DNA of 64,000 nucleotides from Dichetophora obliterata. Taxonomy: Eukaryota > Arthropoda > Insecta > Diptera > Sciomyzidae. A program made the translations under genes and the position numbers. Numbering within the stretch: the stretch's first letter is position 1; each line of letters starts with the position of its first letter. This document shows, piece by piece, positions 46,155 through 57,295 of the stretch. The notes under the pieces are model-generated. The model made no database searches. It was not told the origin of the DNA and worked only from the letters and a program-made list of their open reading frames with translations. The stretch is from the NCBI GenBank assembly GCA_963920525.1, contig OY986438.1, positions 123,170,920-123,234,919 on the forward strand, read 5' to 3'.

Positions 46155-48180
46155 TCAACTAATGTTTTGTCTAATTAAATGTTTGTAAATATGAGCGCAG
46201 TTATCAGTGTCTGTTTTATAGTTAAGTCTCTTTTGTATGGGTGTGTTGATTATGTGGAGCATCTCTATTGTGTATCTTCGTTTGTAATTGTGCTCTTGTT
46301 GCAGACTTTTCGTTTCTTTGAAGTTGGGAGTGTGACCGAACTTTACGCAATGGGCCGCAAGGGCTGTTTTATTGTCATTCTTGTTGTTTATGTCCGATTT
46401 GTGCGCTGATATTCGTGTTCTTAATTTAGATTTTGTCGTTCCAACATATACTTGTTCGCATACATTGTCCCCGTCTCCTTTACATTTAATTTTATAGATC
46501 AAGTTTGACTTGTCCATGTCTTCAATTTTTGATTTTGTGTTACTATAGATGTTTCTTAAGGTGTTATAAGATTTTGGTGCAAGTTGAACTTTGTTTTTGT
46601 TGTATAAGTCGGTTTTTTTAAATTTTTCCGTAAAGCCTTCTACATATGTGACTCCTTTGTAAATAAATGTTTTCTTATTTTGGTTGTTATTATTTTTAGC
46701 GTTGCTTTCTTTCAGCAACCGGGTTATCGTCGATCTTGGAAAGTCATTAATTATTAATATATTTTTGATTTTACGTTTGTTGTTTATGTGGAAAATGTCA
46801 TCACTTATGTTTAGTACTCTGTTAATAAAGTTTTTCGCCGTGTTTATTATTGTCTTTTTTGGATGTTTTGAGTAGAAATTTATGAGACGTTCTGATGCTA
46901 TTTGTTTTTGATACCAATCCGTTTTTATTATATTGTTGTTCCTTATTAGTTTTGTGTCTAGATATGGTAGTTGACCCTCTTTTTCTTCCTCTATCGTAAA
47001 TTTTATGTATCTGTGGCAAGTGTTAAGACTTGCCAATGTTGTGACTATCTTATCCGTTTTTATGATACAAAAAATGTCATCCACGTATTTTGTTAAAAGT
47101 CTAGGTTTTTGCTCGATGTTGTCCATAAAAAAGTCTAAAATTTCTTTCATCACGATGTCTGCAATGATGGGGGATATTGGTGATCCCATAGGCATTCCTT
47201 TTAATTGATTGTATATGGTTTTGTCATACTTAAAATAATTGTTTTATTTTAGACAAAATGTAAACATGTCCATAAATAGTTCTTTTGGTATATTTGTATG
47301 TTTTTCTATAATGTCCCATTTCTTGTATATTGTTTTGATAGCGAAATCCACTGGAATGCTAGGGAAAAGTGATACCACGTCAAAAGAAACCATTAGTTCA
47401 TCGTCACATATGTAGCTGTTGTTTATTTTGTTCTTTAATTCTGCCGCGTCGTTAATGTTATATATGGAATTTATCGTCAAGTATTTTAATATTTTTGAAA
47501 GGTATTTGCATAAGCTATATCCAGGTGAATTAAGTGATGAGCAGATCGGTCTCAGTGGCATGTCTTGTTTGTGTATTTTTGGGAGCCCATAAATTCGTGG
47601 GGCCGTGGCATTGTATGTTATTAGTTTGTATTTTTCCTGTATCGTTATTAATTCTCTCTTGAATAGTTTCTCAACCAGAATGTTGTTTTTTTTTGTTGTA
47701 GTGTTGTTGTTGGATCTCTTCTTAGTGTTTTATATGTTCCACTGTCTCGTAATATTGCACGCATACCCTTTTCATAATCTGTTTTTTCCATCGCTACCGT
47801 CTTTTTCCCTTTATCTGCTTCCACAATAATTATATCATTATTTGATTTTAAGAATTCTCTTGTTGTTTTTGTTAGATTTATTATGTACTTGTCTCTTACT
47901 GTTGGTTGCGTTACTCTTAAATGTTTTTCTATTAATGTTGTTAGTCGTACTCTAGCTATGTCTTGTTCTTCTCTATCATCTAACGATCGAATGCAATCTT
48001 CTCCTTCGGCGATTAAGCTAAACATGGGGAACTGTTGCTTAGTCGATGGTAAGGCGAACTTCGGCCCGTGCGCGAGTAACCATTGCACATCTTTGGGTAT
48101 ACTTTTGTTTGTTTTGTTTACAAACCATTCGTTGGTAGTGCTGTTATTAATGTTGAGTTGTTGTATTTGTTTTTCTCTTA
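46155..48180 (-). pseudogene. Penelope RT-GIY-YIG polyprotein, two lesions
   Basis: In order on the minus strand: an N-terminal block with ILRDSGTYKTL, then PRIYGLPKIHK and MPLRPICSSLNSP, the classic Penelope/telomerase-like fingers. Next come MVSFDVVSLFPSIP (motif A), PMGSPISPIIADIVM (motif B) and KYVDDIF (motif C). Near the C-terminus is a GIY-YIG nuclease (LIYKIKC...VYVGTTKSKLRTRISAHKSD). The protein would copy and insert the element. A frameshift in a homopolymer at about 47690 and a stop near 47245 (before the MGSP motif) inactivate it. Everything after the stop is open for 346 codons, so decay is recent. Confidence 0.85.
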
Positions 48181-48210
48181 GTGTCTCAAATTTTTTTAAC
48201 TAATTTCGAC

Positions 48211-48379
48211 TTTTCGATATTTGGTGGTCTACAAATCACATTTTTCGTTTTGTATTTATTTAATTTATTAATAAAATTCATTGCATTAACCAAAAAAGGG
48301 GTATTTAGACCTCTAAATATCGAATTCAATTATGATTCAATATCCATTTCACTCGGAAGTGAAATGCAGAACCTGCCAA
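48211..48379. other. Spacer between Penelope and MITE
   Basis: AT-rich, no gene. The Penelope 5' boundary lies somewhere here; no second hammerhead-like core was found. Confidence 0.35.
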
Positions 48380-49140
48380 AGTTCGAAAGGCAGAATACCA
48401 ATTTTTTGGAAACAATTGGGCTTATTCTGCCAGATTTGTTATTCTGTTATGAATTTTCCGCTATGAATCTTAAAAGATACCGACCATAAAAGATCTGTTG
48501 AAAGCAGTATTCTGCCTTTCGAACTTCTATGGTACCCTGTTATCAATCTTCTTAAGCAAAAATCTATTACAATTCCGTTAACTTCTGTTATGGAATAGCT
48601 GTTTGCTGTTAATAAAATAACATTATTGGACATGCATATTAAATGCAAGCTCACATTCACTTTGTCCAACCTAAAAAGCTGCACGAAACGCACGTCAGGA
48701 AGATCGAACGGTTTGCTATTTAGGCGTAACTCCAGCAAAGTGGCGCAATGGTTTCTTCAATTTTAAACTTATCTTTAAAACAAACACACATTTATTAATT
48801 ATATACTCTTACATTGGCCTAATTTTATGAGCCATTCTTAATGAAATTCGTAAATAAACATCCATTTTTCAGACCAAAATGTTTACTTTCTAAAAACTTG
48901 TTACGATAAAAGACAGAAAAATGTATCTGTTATTCTGTTGTCTTTCATAATAGATTTCATAGCAGATTTTGTCATGTAGAATACCAGTTTGAAAAATCTG
49001 CTATGATTTATAACAGATTTCATTAAAGATTGTCATGCAGAATACGAATTTCGTTCTCGTAACAGATTTTTTGACATCTCAAAAATTTGTATGGGAAATC
49101 ATAACAGAATAACAGAGTTTTTTCATAACAGATTGTGCAC
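48380..49140 (-). mobile_element. CTGTTAT-family MITE, copy 3
   Basis: Inverted relative to copy 1 (35600-36110), with which it shares the CTTTCGA.CTT.TATGG, CAAAAATCTATTAC and ATGCATATTAAATGCAAGC blocks. Ends in AACAGAATAACAGAGTTTTTTCATAACAG. An inverted GTTCGAAAGGCAGAATAC pair (48380 and 48508) lies at the left end. No coding region. Confidence 0.6.
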
Positions 49141-49199
49141 AATATGTCGAAATAAGTGAAATAACGCACTGCTCAACTGGCATTAGATCAAACACATTA

Positions 49200-49600
49200 C
49201 GTTACTTCTATTTTAATTGGACCTTAAAAGTTAATGACTGGCTATCAAGTCCGCTCATCGCTATATCTGGGGTACCGCAAGTTAGTCAACTTGAGCCTCT
49301 CCTTTTCCTGCTATATATTAATGGCCGTCCATCAGTAGTTAAATATTCTCAGTGTCTATTATTCGCTGACGACCTCAAACTCTTCCGTTAAATAAATTCT
49401 TTTGCCGACGTTAATCTTCTTCAAAATTATATTGAGTCTATAAATATCAGTTCCTTGAATTCCAGGCGCCGAATCCAATCCAATATTTTGCAAACCATAC
49501 GTTACTTGCAATGCTGGACCTAATTTCACCATCTCGGCATCTTCGAAATCAATTTAATTTTCATGTTCCCTTCCACAGATGTGGTTATGCACTCGTTACA
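49200..49600 (+). pseudogene. Non-LTR reverse transcriptase fragment
   Basis: Translates to SSPLIAISGVPQ, EPLLFLLYIN and CLLFADDLKLF (RT motifs B and C; FADD near 49365), then a stop, then a C-terminal scrap near 49510-49600. Stops and frameshifts throughout. It differs in sequence from the intact LINE at 55.5-60.4 kb, so it is another family. The right end is cut by the element at 49604. Confidence 0.7.
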
Positions 49601-50290
49601 TTAAGCCTGAAGTACAAAAGAGCGAGAGTGCGTTGCGAGACAACGTAAAAATCTCGCTAGAGCTGTCAGAGGATTTTCAAAGGCAGAGTTTTTCTGTAGC
49701 AATCTACAATGCCTTCTGATGCGCTTGTGCGGTGCGAGACATTTTCAAAAATTTTAAAAACGACGCATGCAAAAATAATCTTTCGACGCTTTCTTAGTTC
49801 ATTCTGAGCTAAGTATCTGGCCAAGCCAGCAGCTAAAACTTGGCGAATATTATTTTTCTTCATATTTTACCCTAGTAGCACAAAATCCAGCTTAAAAAAC
49901 AGCTATGTATTTATAAAAGCTCTATAATGCAATTAAAAAGATACTATGCTTTATAGCAAAATTTTGCTTTTATAAAGCGTTTAATAAAGCGTTTACAAGA
50001 CCATTAAAAACAGATACGTAAAAAATGTCTTTAATATGCATTTTTAGAGCTCATATTGCAGTTATTATAAAGACATTTCAACATGTCGCATTATCGTCTT
50101 TATAATGTGCGTAATAAAATGATTATAAAGACATGCGAGGTAGTTAAAGTTATTTAGCAACCCTGCGTATGCCTCGCGTTTGTTGAACAGCAAAATCAGA
50201 AAAAATGTAAAAAGTTTAATAGAAAAATTAAACCTAAAATATATATGTGTGCTTTAATTAATTGTGCTTTAATAAATATACAATTTGTAG

Positions 50291-50413
50291 GTGGCAGCTT
50301 CATTTAAAATTATAAGAACGCAGGACGGAAAAAAGCGATCGCTAGCACTCGTTCCAGTTAGTTGGGAAAGCCGTGGAGTGCTCTCATGGCCAAAAATAAA
50401 GAGCGAACACAAG
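50291..50413 (+). CDS. Isolated exon-like open segment inside level-2 element
   Basis: Bounded by TTTGTAG (acceptor) and AAG|GTAACT (donor), 41 codons, no stop. It encodes FKIIRTQDGKKRSLALVPVSW then VLSWPKIK. The VPVSW...WP pattern resembles the N-terminal part of DUF4806/THAP-associated insect proteins. GC content is higher than the surroundings. It may be a captured host or transposon exon; function unknown. Confidence 0.35.
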
Positions 50414-52264
50414 GTAACTCAATTTATTTTGAATAATATTGCACCTGGAATTCCACCCAAGATCGAGTAGATCAAGTGTCCAGCAAAAGTGGTGGAAAAG
50501 GAAATTCTTTCCTACGCTGCTGGCAACAAAAAATTGTCTGTTCTGAATTCCTACCAACAATTTTTATAATTTTTGTAAGGTGCCTTTCAAAGACCTCTAA
50601 AAGACACCTTATCGAGTCTCTTCAAAGACACTAAGCATGTTTTTATATCCCATAGAGGCTGTTCAGACTTGCCTCAAATGAGGCGACTTACTTGCCTCAT
50701 TTTGACATAAGTTAGCTATTAGGTGTTCACACCAGAGAACTGCAATGAGTATCCGACAGAATTCGGATACTCAAATCATACCCGAGTGTCGTGCTGTTCT
50801 GAACTCTATCCATACTTAATAATATGTGTAAAATACTTATAGGCATTCGGCTCATTAGCATTTTTTCGGTTATAAGTACATTCTCATATCCGAGAGCGGC
50901 GTGATCCGATCCACTTCGAGCCGTTTTCAATGAGTGCGTTGAGTCAGTTTGTTACAAAAGCGCTCGATCCGAATGTATTTTGAGTGTACTCTGAGTACTG
51001 CTCCTTCTCTGCCAACGTCTCTTAGCGTTAATTAGTTTTTTTTTTGTATATGCACTTTTCATAAGTATTTGTCTGCAGGCCATGTGAGCTCTCATTTTTT
51101 GTTTGTTTTTTCTCGAAAACGAGTTTTTGGTATTTTATTGTTGCACTCTATGGAGAAAGAAACAATAACAACGCTTGTGATTTTGGTTTGTTAGACATAA
51201 ACAAAAATAACACAAAACCAAAAGGCCGGCGCACAGTGGTTAAAAGTTGGAAATAAATACCAAAACTGATGATCTCTTATTGTGATTTTTTTTTCTTTGC
51301 GTTGCTTAAGAATATTCAAACTCACATGATTCCAAAATATTTATCAGAAATATATGTATATAGGTTTTCTGTGTAGACGCCTTAATATACGATTGATGTA
51401 AAAATGTTGAAAAAATTTCATAAAATATTGATATTTTTCAAGAGTTATTACAGACAATTGAGAAAACGTATTGCAATCTGGTTTTTTTAAGTACACAAAA
51501 CATTATTGAAAAAGTTTTTTGCATTCTTGAAATATTTTTTTTTTATTTTTGCAATAAATTTCTTATGCAAAGTTGATATGACAAAAAAACGTAAATTTAT
51601 TTTTTTGCAGAATAAAATATAATGATCTATGGATGTCGACGATATTTTAAATAAAGAAATGCTTTTATTGGACTGTAAGTTGAGCGATTAAAAAAAACTG
51701 ACAGAAATTTTTGAGTCCTTGAACAACATTTGGTAAATGCGTTTAGAAGAAAATATAGATATGTTTAGTCTCAAGGTTTATTGCTATAGTCATTTTCTTT
51801 AGTATTATTTGAGGCATTTTTTGTTTAACGATCACTTCTTACGAGTTAAAATCGTTAAATTTTTAATGTAAATAGTGAAAGCATTTACTTACTAAATACG
51901 ATAAATGCTTTAAAAATGTTATTATTCTTCTTTTGCAATACTTTATATTTGCAGAGTACTTAAATATTCTATAGTGTGTTTCTCAATCTATTAATCTACT
52001 ATGTTAATATATATTAAATATTTTTTTAAATGATTACAACTAAATTGAATTAGTAAAACAGTAATGTGATATGTATAAAGTTAAATTAATTCACATTATC
52101 TTATAGCTTACTATGAAACATTTTAATGAATTTCGCAATAAAATGCTTTCAAAACTATTCAAACATTCAAATTCCCTTGTCAAGAAATGTTCTTCAAACA
52201 TCTTCAATTAGCTGAAAGTGAAATATATATTCTTTGATTCTAAACAACAGAATTAGAATACGTA

Positions 52265-52638
52265 CACGGAGAAAATTAATTTGCTTGAATCAAGCAAATG
52301 TTTTGCTTAAAAGCAAATCAGCAAAACTTTGCTCAATCACAATGTGATTTAAGAAAAAGATTGCTAAATTGCAATCACTCCTCGATTATTTAGGAAAAAG
52401 CAAAATTTTGATTACATTCAAATTTTTACTTAATTTCAGCAAAAATTTGCTAAGTTATTATAAATGGGAGGAGCAAATGCTTACTTAATTCAAGGAAATA
52501 TTTGCTTAGTTGTTATATATTAGAAAAGCATATTTTGATTAGTTTTTGCTTAAATTTTGCATAATGTTGAAGTGGCTTAGAATCAAGCGCAAGTTTTGCT
52601 TAACCACAATACTAATTTTGCAAACAGTTTTCTCCGTG
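52265..52638. mobile_element. Nest level 5: 374-bp MITE with TA duplication
   Basis: Ends CACGGAGAAAA and inverse TTTTCTCCGTG, flanked by TA (52263-52264 and 52639-52640). The interior is filled with dispersed GCAAA/TTTGC words (TTGCTTAA, AAGCAAAT) in both orientations. No coding capacity. Confidence 0.8.
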
Positions 52639-52929
52639 TATGCAAGCCATGTTTTTATGCTACACGACCTGTGCTCACATTATCACAATGCTAAAAAGTA
52701 TGCTATTATCTTTTTTAACTGTTGATAGTATCACATTTACAACCAGTGCCAATTTGTGGCAAAAAGCATGAGGTTCACTCTTTTTTTTGGAATTCAAACG
52801 AAACGATAAGCTTTTTTTTGATGATTTTTTTTTGTTTTTATAAAAAGCAAACAAATAATATTTTTGAATACTATAAACCTTTAATTTAGACAGTTTAGAT
52901 GCAGCGCTTCATTGAACTTGAATATTGAA

Positions 52930-53150
52930 TACGGAAAAACACGTGAAGTGGAAAATTTCGTATGGGAGGTGGGCGTGGCAGAAAATACTTTTTTTATAAT
53001 AGACATATATTGAAGATTTCTGACAGAATGGTTCTTGTATTGGTTTAAGACAAAAAAAATATGGCGTTTTAAATATTTGTGTTGTATGGGAGGCAGGCGT
53101 GATTGAGGGCGGATTTAAAAATATTTTTGTGTGTATTCTAATAAGGCAAA
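52930..53150. repeat. TATGGGAGG.GGGCGTG-type repeat
   Basis: CGTATGGGAGGTGGGCGTGG (52960) and GTATGGGAGGCAGGCGTGAT (53083) recur at about 123 bp spacing inside the level-4 element. The same style of GGGCGTG block occurs in the MFS intron and the Helitron. Non-coding, old repeat. Confidence 0.4.
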
Positions 53151-54556
53151 TTCCAAATAATACACAAAATTTAATTGGTTTACGATGAGTCCTTCTATTT
53201 ATTGACAACTTTTGAATGGGGCTCAACCACTGTGCGGCGCAAGTGTCTGTTTGCTTCTTGTGCGTAAACACGTGCAATAGAAGTGTAATTTATATTATGC
53301 GCATGTGATTTGGTAACTGAAGGCTACAGAAAAATAAAAAAATACTTTACAAATTTAATAATAATTGCTGATTGCAGAAAATGAATGACTTACGATACTA
53401 TCGAAACTGCGTATTATTTTTAAGCCTTAACAACGTTACCTCATGCGCAGCTTTCACTGTGCACGATAAAAACAAAAAGCAACACAAGAATAACACATCT
53501 GTTATTCAGCATTTAGATATGCGTAGGAAAAAATAGCACAAAACAAATACAAAAAACTCGCTCACTATTTACTGCTGCGCTCTACTGCGCTCTCTTTCAT
53601 ATCCGTGGCAGATGAGCCGAGTGATTCGGCTACTTGTGTCGATTATGAGTATTTGGGCAAGTAGGATAAGTATCAGCAAGACGACAACAACCATAAGTAT
53701 TTATGAACCGAAAAAACCCGATCTTTCCTGATCCGACTCATGACTTAGGATACTCATATTTATTTGAGCCGCCGCATTCTAGCTTCGTAGAAGAGAATAT
53801 GAGTCGAGTTGTGTGCGCTTAGGGTGAGTAGGTTTTTGTACTTATTTTTTTCGGATATACTCAGAGTCGCAAAAAAGCTATCCGTTGCAGATCTCTGGTT
53901 CACACACAAACTATTGCCTCACTTTGAGGCTGCATCATTTTGGCGTTTATTGTTTTTTTTTCGTTTGTTTTCTTTTGAATTATAAAATGCTCAAGTTTTC
54001 ACTATTTAAGGAATATTAATTTGCGAACAACAATGTATAAACAAAATTAATTCGCGCCAGAACCAACTAATAAGAGCAAAAATTTCAACATAACAAACTT
54101 CATTCTTACGTACGTCAAAATGAGTCGCAAAATTTTTAAAATTTTTAAAATTCTTGCCTCACGTAACATGTCACCTTCCCGCTTTTCCCTTTGCCTGTAC
54201 ACGTCAAAATGAGGCAAGTGAGTCGCCTCATTTGAGGCAAGTCTGAACAGCCTCATACGCCAAATTGGCCTTATAAGCCTTAATAAAGAATTTACAAATA
54301 CAATTCCTGTCTTTGTACTTATCTTTAAAAGCTACGTAAAAGAAGCTATAAATACTGTTTGTGCTACTAGGGTAGGCACTTGTTCGAAATTTGTTATTTA
54401 TTATTTTATTGTTTACTATTAGCAAATTTTTATTTTTATCCGGCAAATCTGGTGCCTTCAAAACTGACTTTTTCATTGTACATAATATGCGTAAGAGATT
54501 TCGTTCTACAATCGCATCGCACTCTCGCTCTATTGTACTTCAGGCTTTACTGAGAC

Positions 54557-55287
54557 CATGGCAGAATTATACAAGGTAGTGTGAGGGCTGAATGTGCTCT
54601 CTTTCTTAGTGACCATAACTGTCAAACTCAGCTATTTTGCTATTTTTGGCAATTCTTGCTTCCTTCGTTTTGACAGTTTCGGTCACCGGCTCTTCGCCCT
54701 AACACCATGATTGAATTACTAAAGGTTGTCCATTCATTTGGCTTTTTCTCACAAGAAGGAAGATATACACCCGTAAATTTGAAGAGGAGAGCAAAAGAAT
54801 AATTTTTAATGACAATATATTGCCTAAATATCATACTTTTTCGTAGTACTAAATACCCAAAGATACTGCTTTTTCTACAAGGTTTTTTTTTTTAGTAATG
54901 ACAATGTTTTGTTGTATTAATCAATATTAAAATAATAAAAAAAATGTTTACAGACACACAACACAAAAAAAATTTTATATTTTATAAATATTTGAAAACG
55001 AAAATATTGAAAATATTAAAAAACGAAACAAAACTGTTTTCTTTCTTTTCTCTTATTTCCATTCGCCACACAGCTGAATTTGACAGACATGGCAGAATGG
55101 AAAGAGAGCACAGTCAGCGCTGCTGCTACCTCTATCCTTATACCATGGTAATTTACCAAACTTACTAAAAATTTACTAAAACTTTACAGGACGGGAACAG
55201 ACCTATATTTACAGGTGTTGTCAAACGAATGGACAACCTATTATCATTAAATCATGCCTTAGCACTACCTTGTCTAGTTCCACTATG
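54557..55287. mobile_element. P-type MITE, copy 2, with nested element
   Basis: Same family as 30797-31197. Ends CATGGCAGAATTATACAAGG and, inverted, CATAGTGGAACTAGACAAGG. The 8-bp duplication ACTGAGAC is identical on both sides (54549-54556 and 55288-55295). Left half 54590-54705 matches copy 1 closely. A second MITE is inserted at 54706-55256. The left duplication overlaps the A of the TTA of the nest at 49604-54546, so it landed right beside that nest. Confidence 0.82.
54706..55256. mobile_element. Nested MITE with P-element-like ends, 551 bp
   Basis: Ends CATGATTGAATTACTAAAGG and, inverted, CATGATTTAATGATAATAGG, both continuing TTGTCCATTC. Against the Drosophila P end (CATGAT...AAGGTGGTCC) the spacing and most bases agree. 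Flanks CCTAACAC and CCTTAGCAC look like an 8-bp duplication with later change, and copy 1 of the host MITE shows a single CCTAACAC at this spot. No transposase. Confidence 0.7.
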
Positions 55288-55295
55288 ACTGAGAC

Positions 55296-55539
55296 GAATC
55301 AAGTCCATCCATTCATTGACATTTTTAACTCGACGAAAAGAATTTGTTTATTTCAAATCACATCTCTTCTTCCGAAATTTTATACTAGTTAATTGTACTT
55401 GTTTTGCAGTTCTAGCTTTTTTCATTATTTTCATATATAATTTTTGTTTATTGTATATAAATTTTGTATACGTTATTTTTATTATTTGATATTTAAATTT
55501 TTATGTTTTTTGTTAGTTTTACAATGAATCCTATAAGAA
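55296..55539. other. No gene seen
   Basis: AT-rich DNA between the P-type MITE and the LINE; the LINE 5' end lies at or after this stretch. Confidence 0.35.
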
Positions 55540-56118
55540 ATCAATGGGACGTTAGTTTAGTGGAGTGTGAAATCCGTATTAAATAGACTCCACTCTACTC
55601 TGAGGGCAAAAAACATCGTATCAGTGTTCACTCGCGTCAGCAGCTGTCAGACAGCCAAATTGGTTTTTCAATAAACATTTAATTTGTGTAATTCGTCAGA
55701 AAACGTTATATTTTTAAAAATTTTTGTTTTAATTAAAATTGATGTAATTTTTTAAGACATTACAGGTAAGTAATAAATAACAGCGAGTAGAACACAACGC
55801 TATGTTTGAGTAGAACACAAATTTAAGTCGTCGGTCAATTTCTTAATTTAAACCAAGTCTTTAACTAATTAATAACACTTTTGAGTCCATAATCGGTAAA
55901 ATAAAGGCTTTTTACTATACATTTAAATAAAAGTATAAGTTTTTGCGTGGATTTAATACGAATTTACTTCAAATAAAGTTTGTGTCGAATTGCTGTTGCA
56001 CTTGCTGTCTCAAATACTGTTGCTGTTGTTGTTGCTGCTCTGTGCTGAAGTCTTATTTGTCTGCTTTGCATTTTCTTTCGTGCTAACCTTGAAGTGTCGT
56101 TGAACTTTATAATTTAAC

Positions 56119-57093
56119 ATGGCACCAACAAAAATTGTCAACTGTGGAGTGTGCAATAAAAGCGTTGGAAAACAGCAGTCCAGCATTGGATGTGGCCTTT
56201 GTGGAAATTGGTTCCATATCGCATGTGTGGATATTACAACTGAACAACATGCATTTTTGCTAAAAAACCGTGCTTTATCTTTCACATGTGCTGAATGCAA
56301 AGAAAATCCTCAGAACCGAGATAAATCTTTAACTTCTCTTCGTGCTGAGTTTCGTGCTGAGCTTCGGGATGGACTGGCTGATATTAAAGAATATTTCGGT
56401 GCACTATTTGAGAAAGTCAGGTCGGAGTGGTCTACTACCTTTAATGATCTCAAGTCTGATATTTCACGTTGCAATCAAATGATCAAACTTGTTGACTCTG
56501 CCGCCAATAATAAAGTGAAAGAGCTGGAAAATGCAAATAATATTCTGCAGCGCCGACTCAACCGTGCAGACATTGTGATTAGTGGATTGCCGTCAGGAAT
56601 GAATAATATTTATGAACCTGCCATTGCCCTTACCAGCTTTTTTAAACTGCCTATTAGCGATAACGACATACAACATTGTTGCTATATTCAAAATCAAAAA
56701 GCTGTTCTTGTTAAGTTTAACAATGTCAGGCTTCGGGACAACATAATGAACCAGTATTTTAAAACAAGGAACCTGAAATTGTGCGATTTATTGGGAGGAG
56801 AGGTGCAATCAAGAGTTTACCTAAATGATCACCACACGCCAGCTGCCACCAAACTAAACTTTATATGCAGAAAACTTTTAAAGGAGAAAAAGATAAAAAA
56901 ATACAAAATTCTTAACTCTGATACTCCAAAATCAAAAATAACTATGCTGGACGGTAGTGATAAAGTTTGTTGCATTCAACAATGCACTGCGATTTTTGAA
57001 TCAGCTGATCTTGCTACTACAGGGCCCGGTGCTCTCCCCACTGTTTCATCATGTCCGCTGGATGGCATTCGTGGTAATTCATTAACGGAGTAA
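56119..57093 (+). CDS. LINE ORF1 protein (PHD finger, coiled coil)
   Basis: 324 aa. Residues 9-60 hold a C4HC3 PHD finger (C9, C12, C25, C28, H33, C36, C57, C60). Residues about 75-160 are rich in charged heptads (SLRAEFRAELRDGLADIK; ELENANNILQRRLNRADIV), a probable coiled coil for trimer or dimer formation. A following segment (VISGLP...KAVLVKFNNVRLRDNIM...) resembles the RNA-binding fold of LINE ORF1 proteins. ORF1 proteins coat element RNA in the cytoplasm. The ATG at 56119 (AACATGGC) has a good context. The stop is 202 bp before the ORF2 ATG. Confidence 0.88.
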   Translation: MAPTKIVNCGVCNKSVGKQQSSIGCGLCGNWFHIACVDITTEQHAFLLKNRALSFTCAECKENPQNRDKSLTSLRAEFRAELRDGLADIKEYFGALFEKVRSEWSTTFNDLKSDISRCNQMIKLVDSAANNKVKELENANNILQRRLNRADIVISGLPSGMNNIYEPAIALTSFFKLPISDNDIQHCCYIQNQKAVLVKFNNVRLRDNIMNQYFKTRNLKLCDLLGGEVQSRVYLNDHHTPAATKLNFICRKLLKEKKIKKYKILNSDTPKSKITMLDGSDKVCCIQQCTAIFESADLATTGPGALPTVSSCPLDGIRGNSLTE

Positions 57094-57295
57094 TTTTTAA
57101 GTTTTCTTATTCTTTTATTTAAAACATATTTTCTTTGAAATCTTATCAACCAAAAATGTTCTCTTTTTTCATATTGATCGACTTCGAAAATGAATTGTAT
57201 TAAACGAATTTGATCTGTATATATGTATCTATTTTATAGTTATTTAAGTTTAGTTATAATGTATTGTGCCTTATTACGACTTCCCTACTTATTCT

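Larger units (their letters stand above)
41940..48210 (-). mobile_element. Penelope-like retroelement, split by another transposon
   Basis: On the minus strand the element runs from about 48200 (5') through an RT-GIY-YIG coding region ending at 46155, then a short 3' part. It resumes at about 42150 after a CACTA-like insertion and ends near 41940. Reverse transcriptase plus a GIY-YIG nuclease and a hammerhead-like motif in the 3' region are the signature of Penelope elements. Exact ends are unclear. Confidence 0.8.
50733..53897. mobile_element. Nest level 4: hAT-type element, 3.2 kb
   Basis: Ends CAGAGAACTGCAA and, inverted, CAGAGATCTGCAA, flanked by an identical 8-bp duplication GTTCACAC (50725-50732 and 53898-53905). 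Short CAG-type ends with an 8-bp duplication are typical of hAT. GAGTATCC/GGATACTC motifs recur near both ends (50746-50771, 53749), including one strong hairpin. No transposase frame is visible; it is non-autonomous or fully decayed. Confidence 0.75.
50655..54254. mobile_element. Nest level 3: MITE with about 50-bp ends
   Basis: Ends GAGGCTGTTCAGACTTGCC inverted at 54236-54254, with similarity for about 50 bp; ATA flanks both (50652-50654 and 54255-54257). Its own sequence is about 430 bp. TTGCCTCA/TGAGGCAA occurs many times near both ends and forms GCCTCAAATGAGGC palindromes, like transposase-binding repeats. Superfamily not clear. Confidence 0.75.
49870..54372. mobile_element. Nest level 2: MITE with TA duplication
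   Basis: Ends CCCTAGTAGCACAAA and the exact inverse TTTGTGCTACTAGGG, flanked by TA on both sides (49868-49869 and 54373-54374). Tc1/mariner-type mobilisation is likely. Its own sequence is about 0.9 kb (49870-50654 and 54255-54372) and includes a possible captured exon at 50291-50413. Confidence 0.78.
49604..54546. mobile_element. Nest level 1: MITE with TTA duplication
   Basis: Ends AGCCTGAAGTACAAAAGAGC and, inverted, AGCCTGAAGTACAATAGAGC; similarity runs about 33 bp (through GAGAGTGCG.TGCGA). A TTA duplication flanks both ends (49601-49603 and 54547-54549), suggesting PIF/Harbinger. Its own sequence is only about 440 bp (49604-49869 and 54373-54546); the rest is levels 2-5. Confidence 0.8.
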
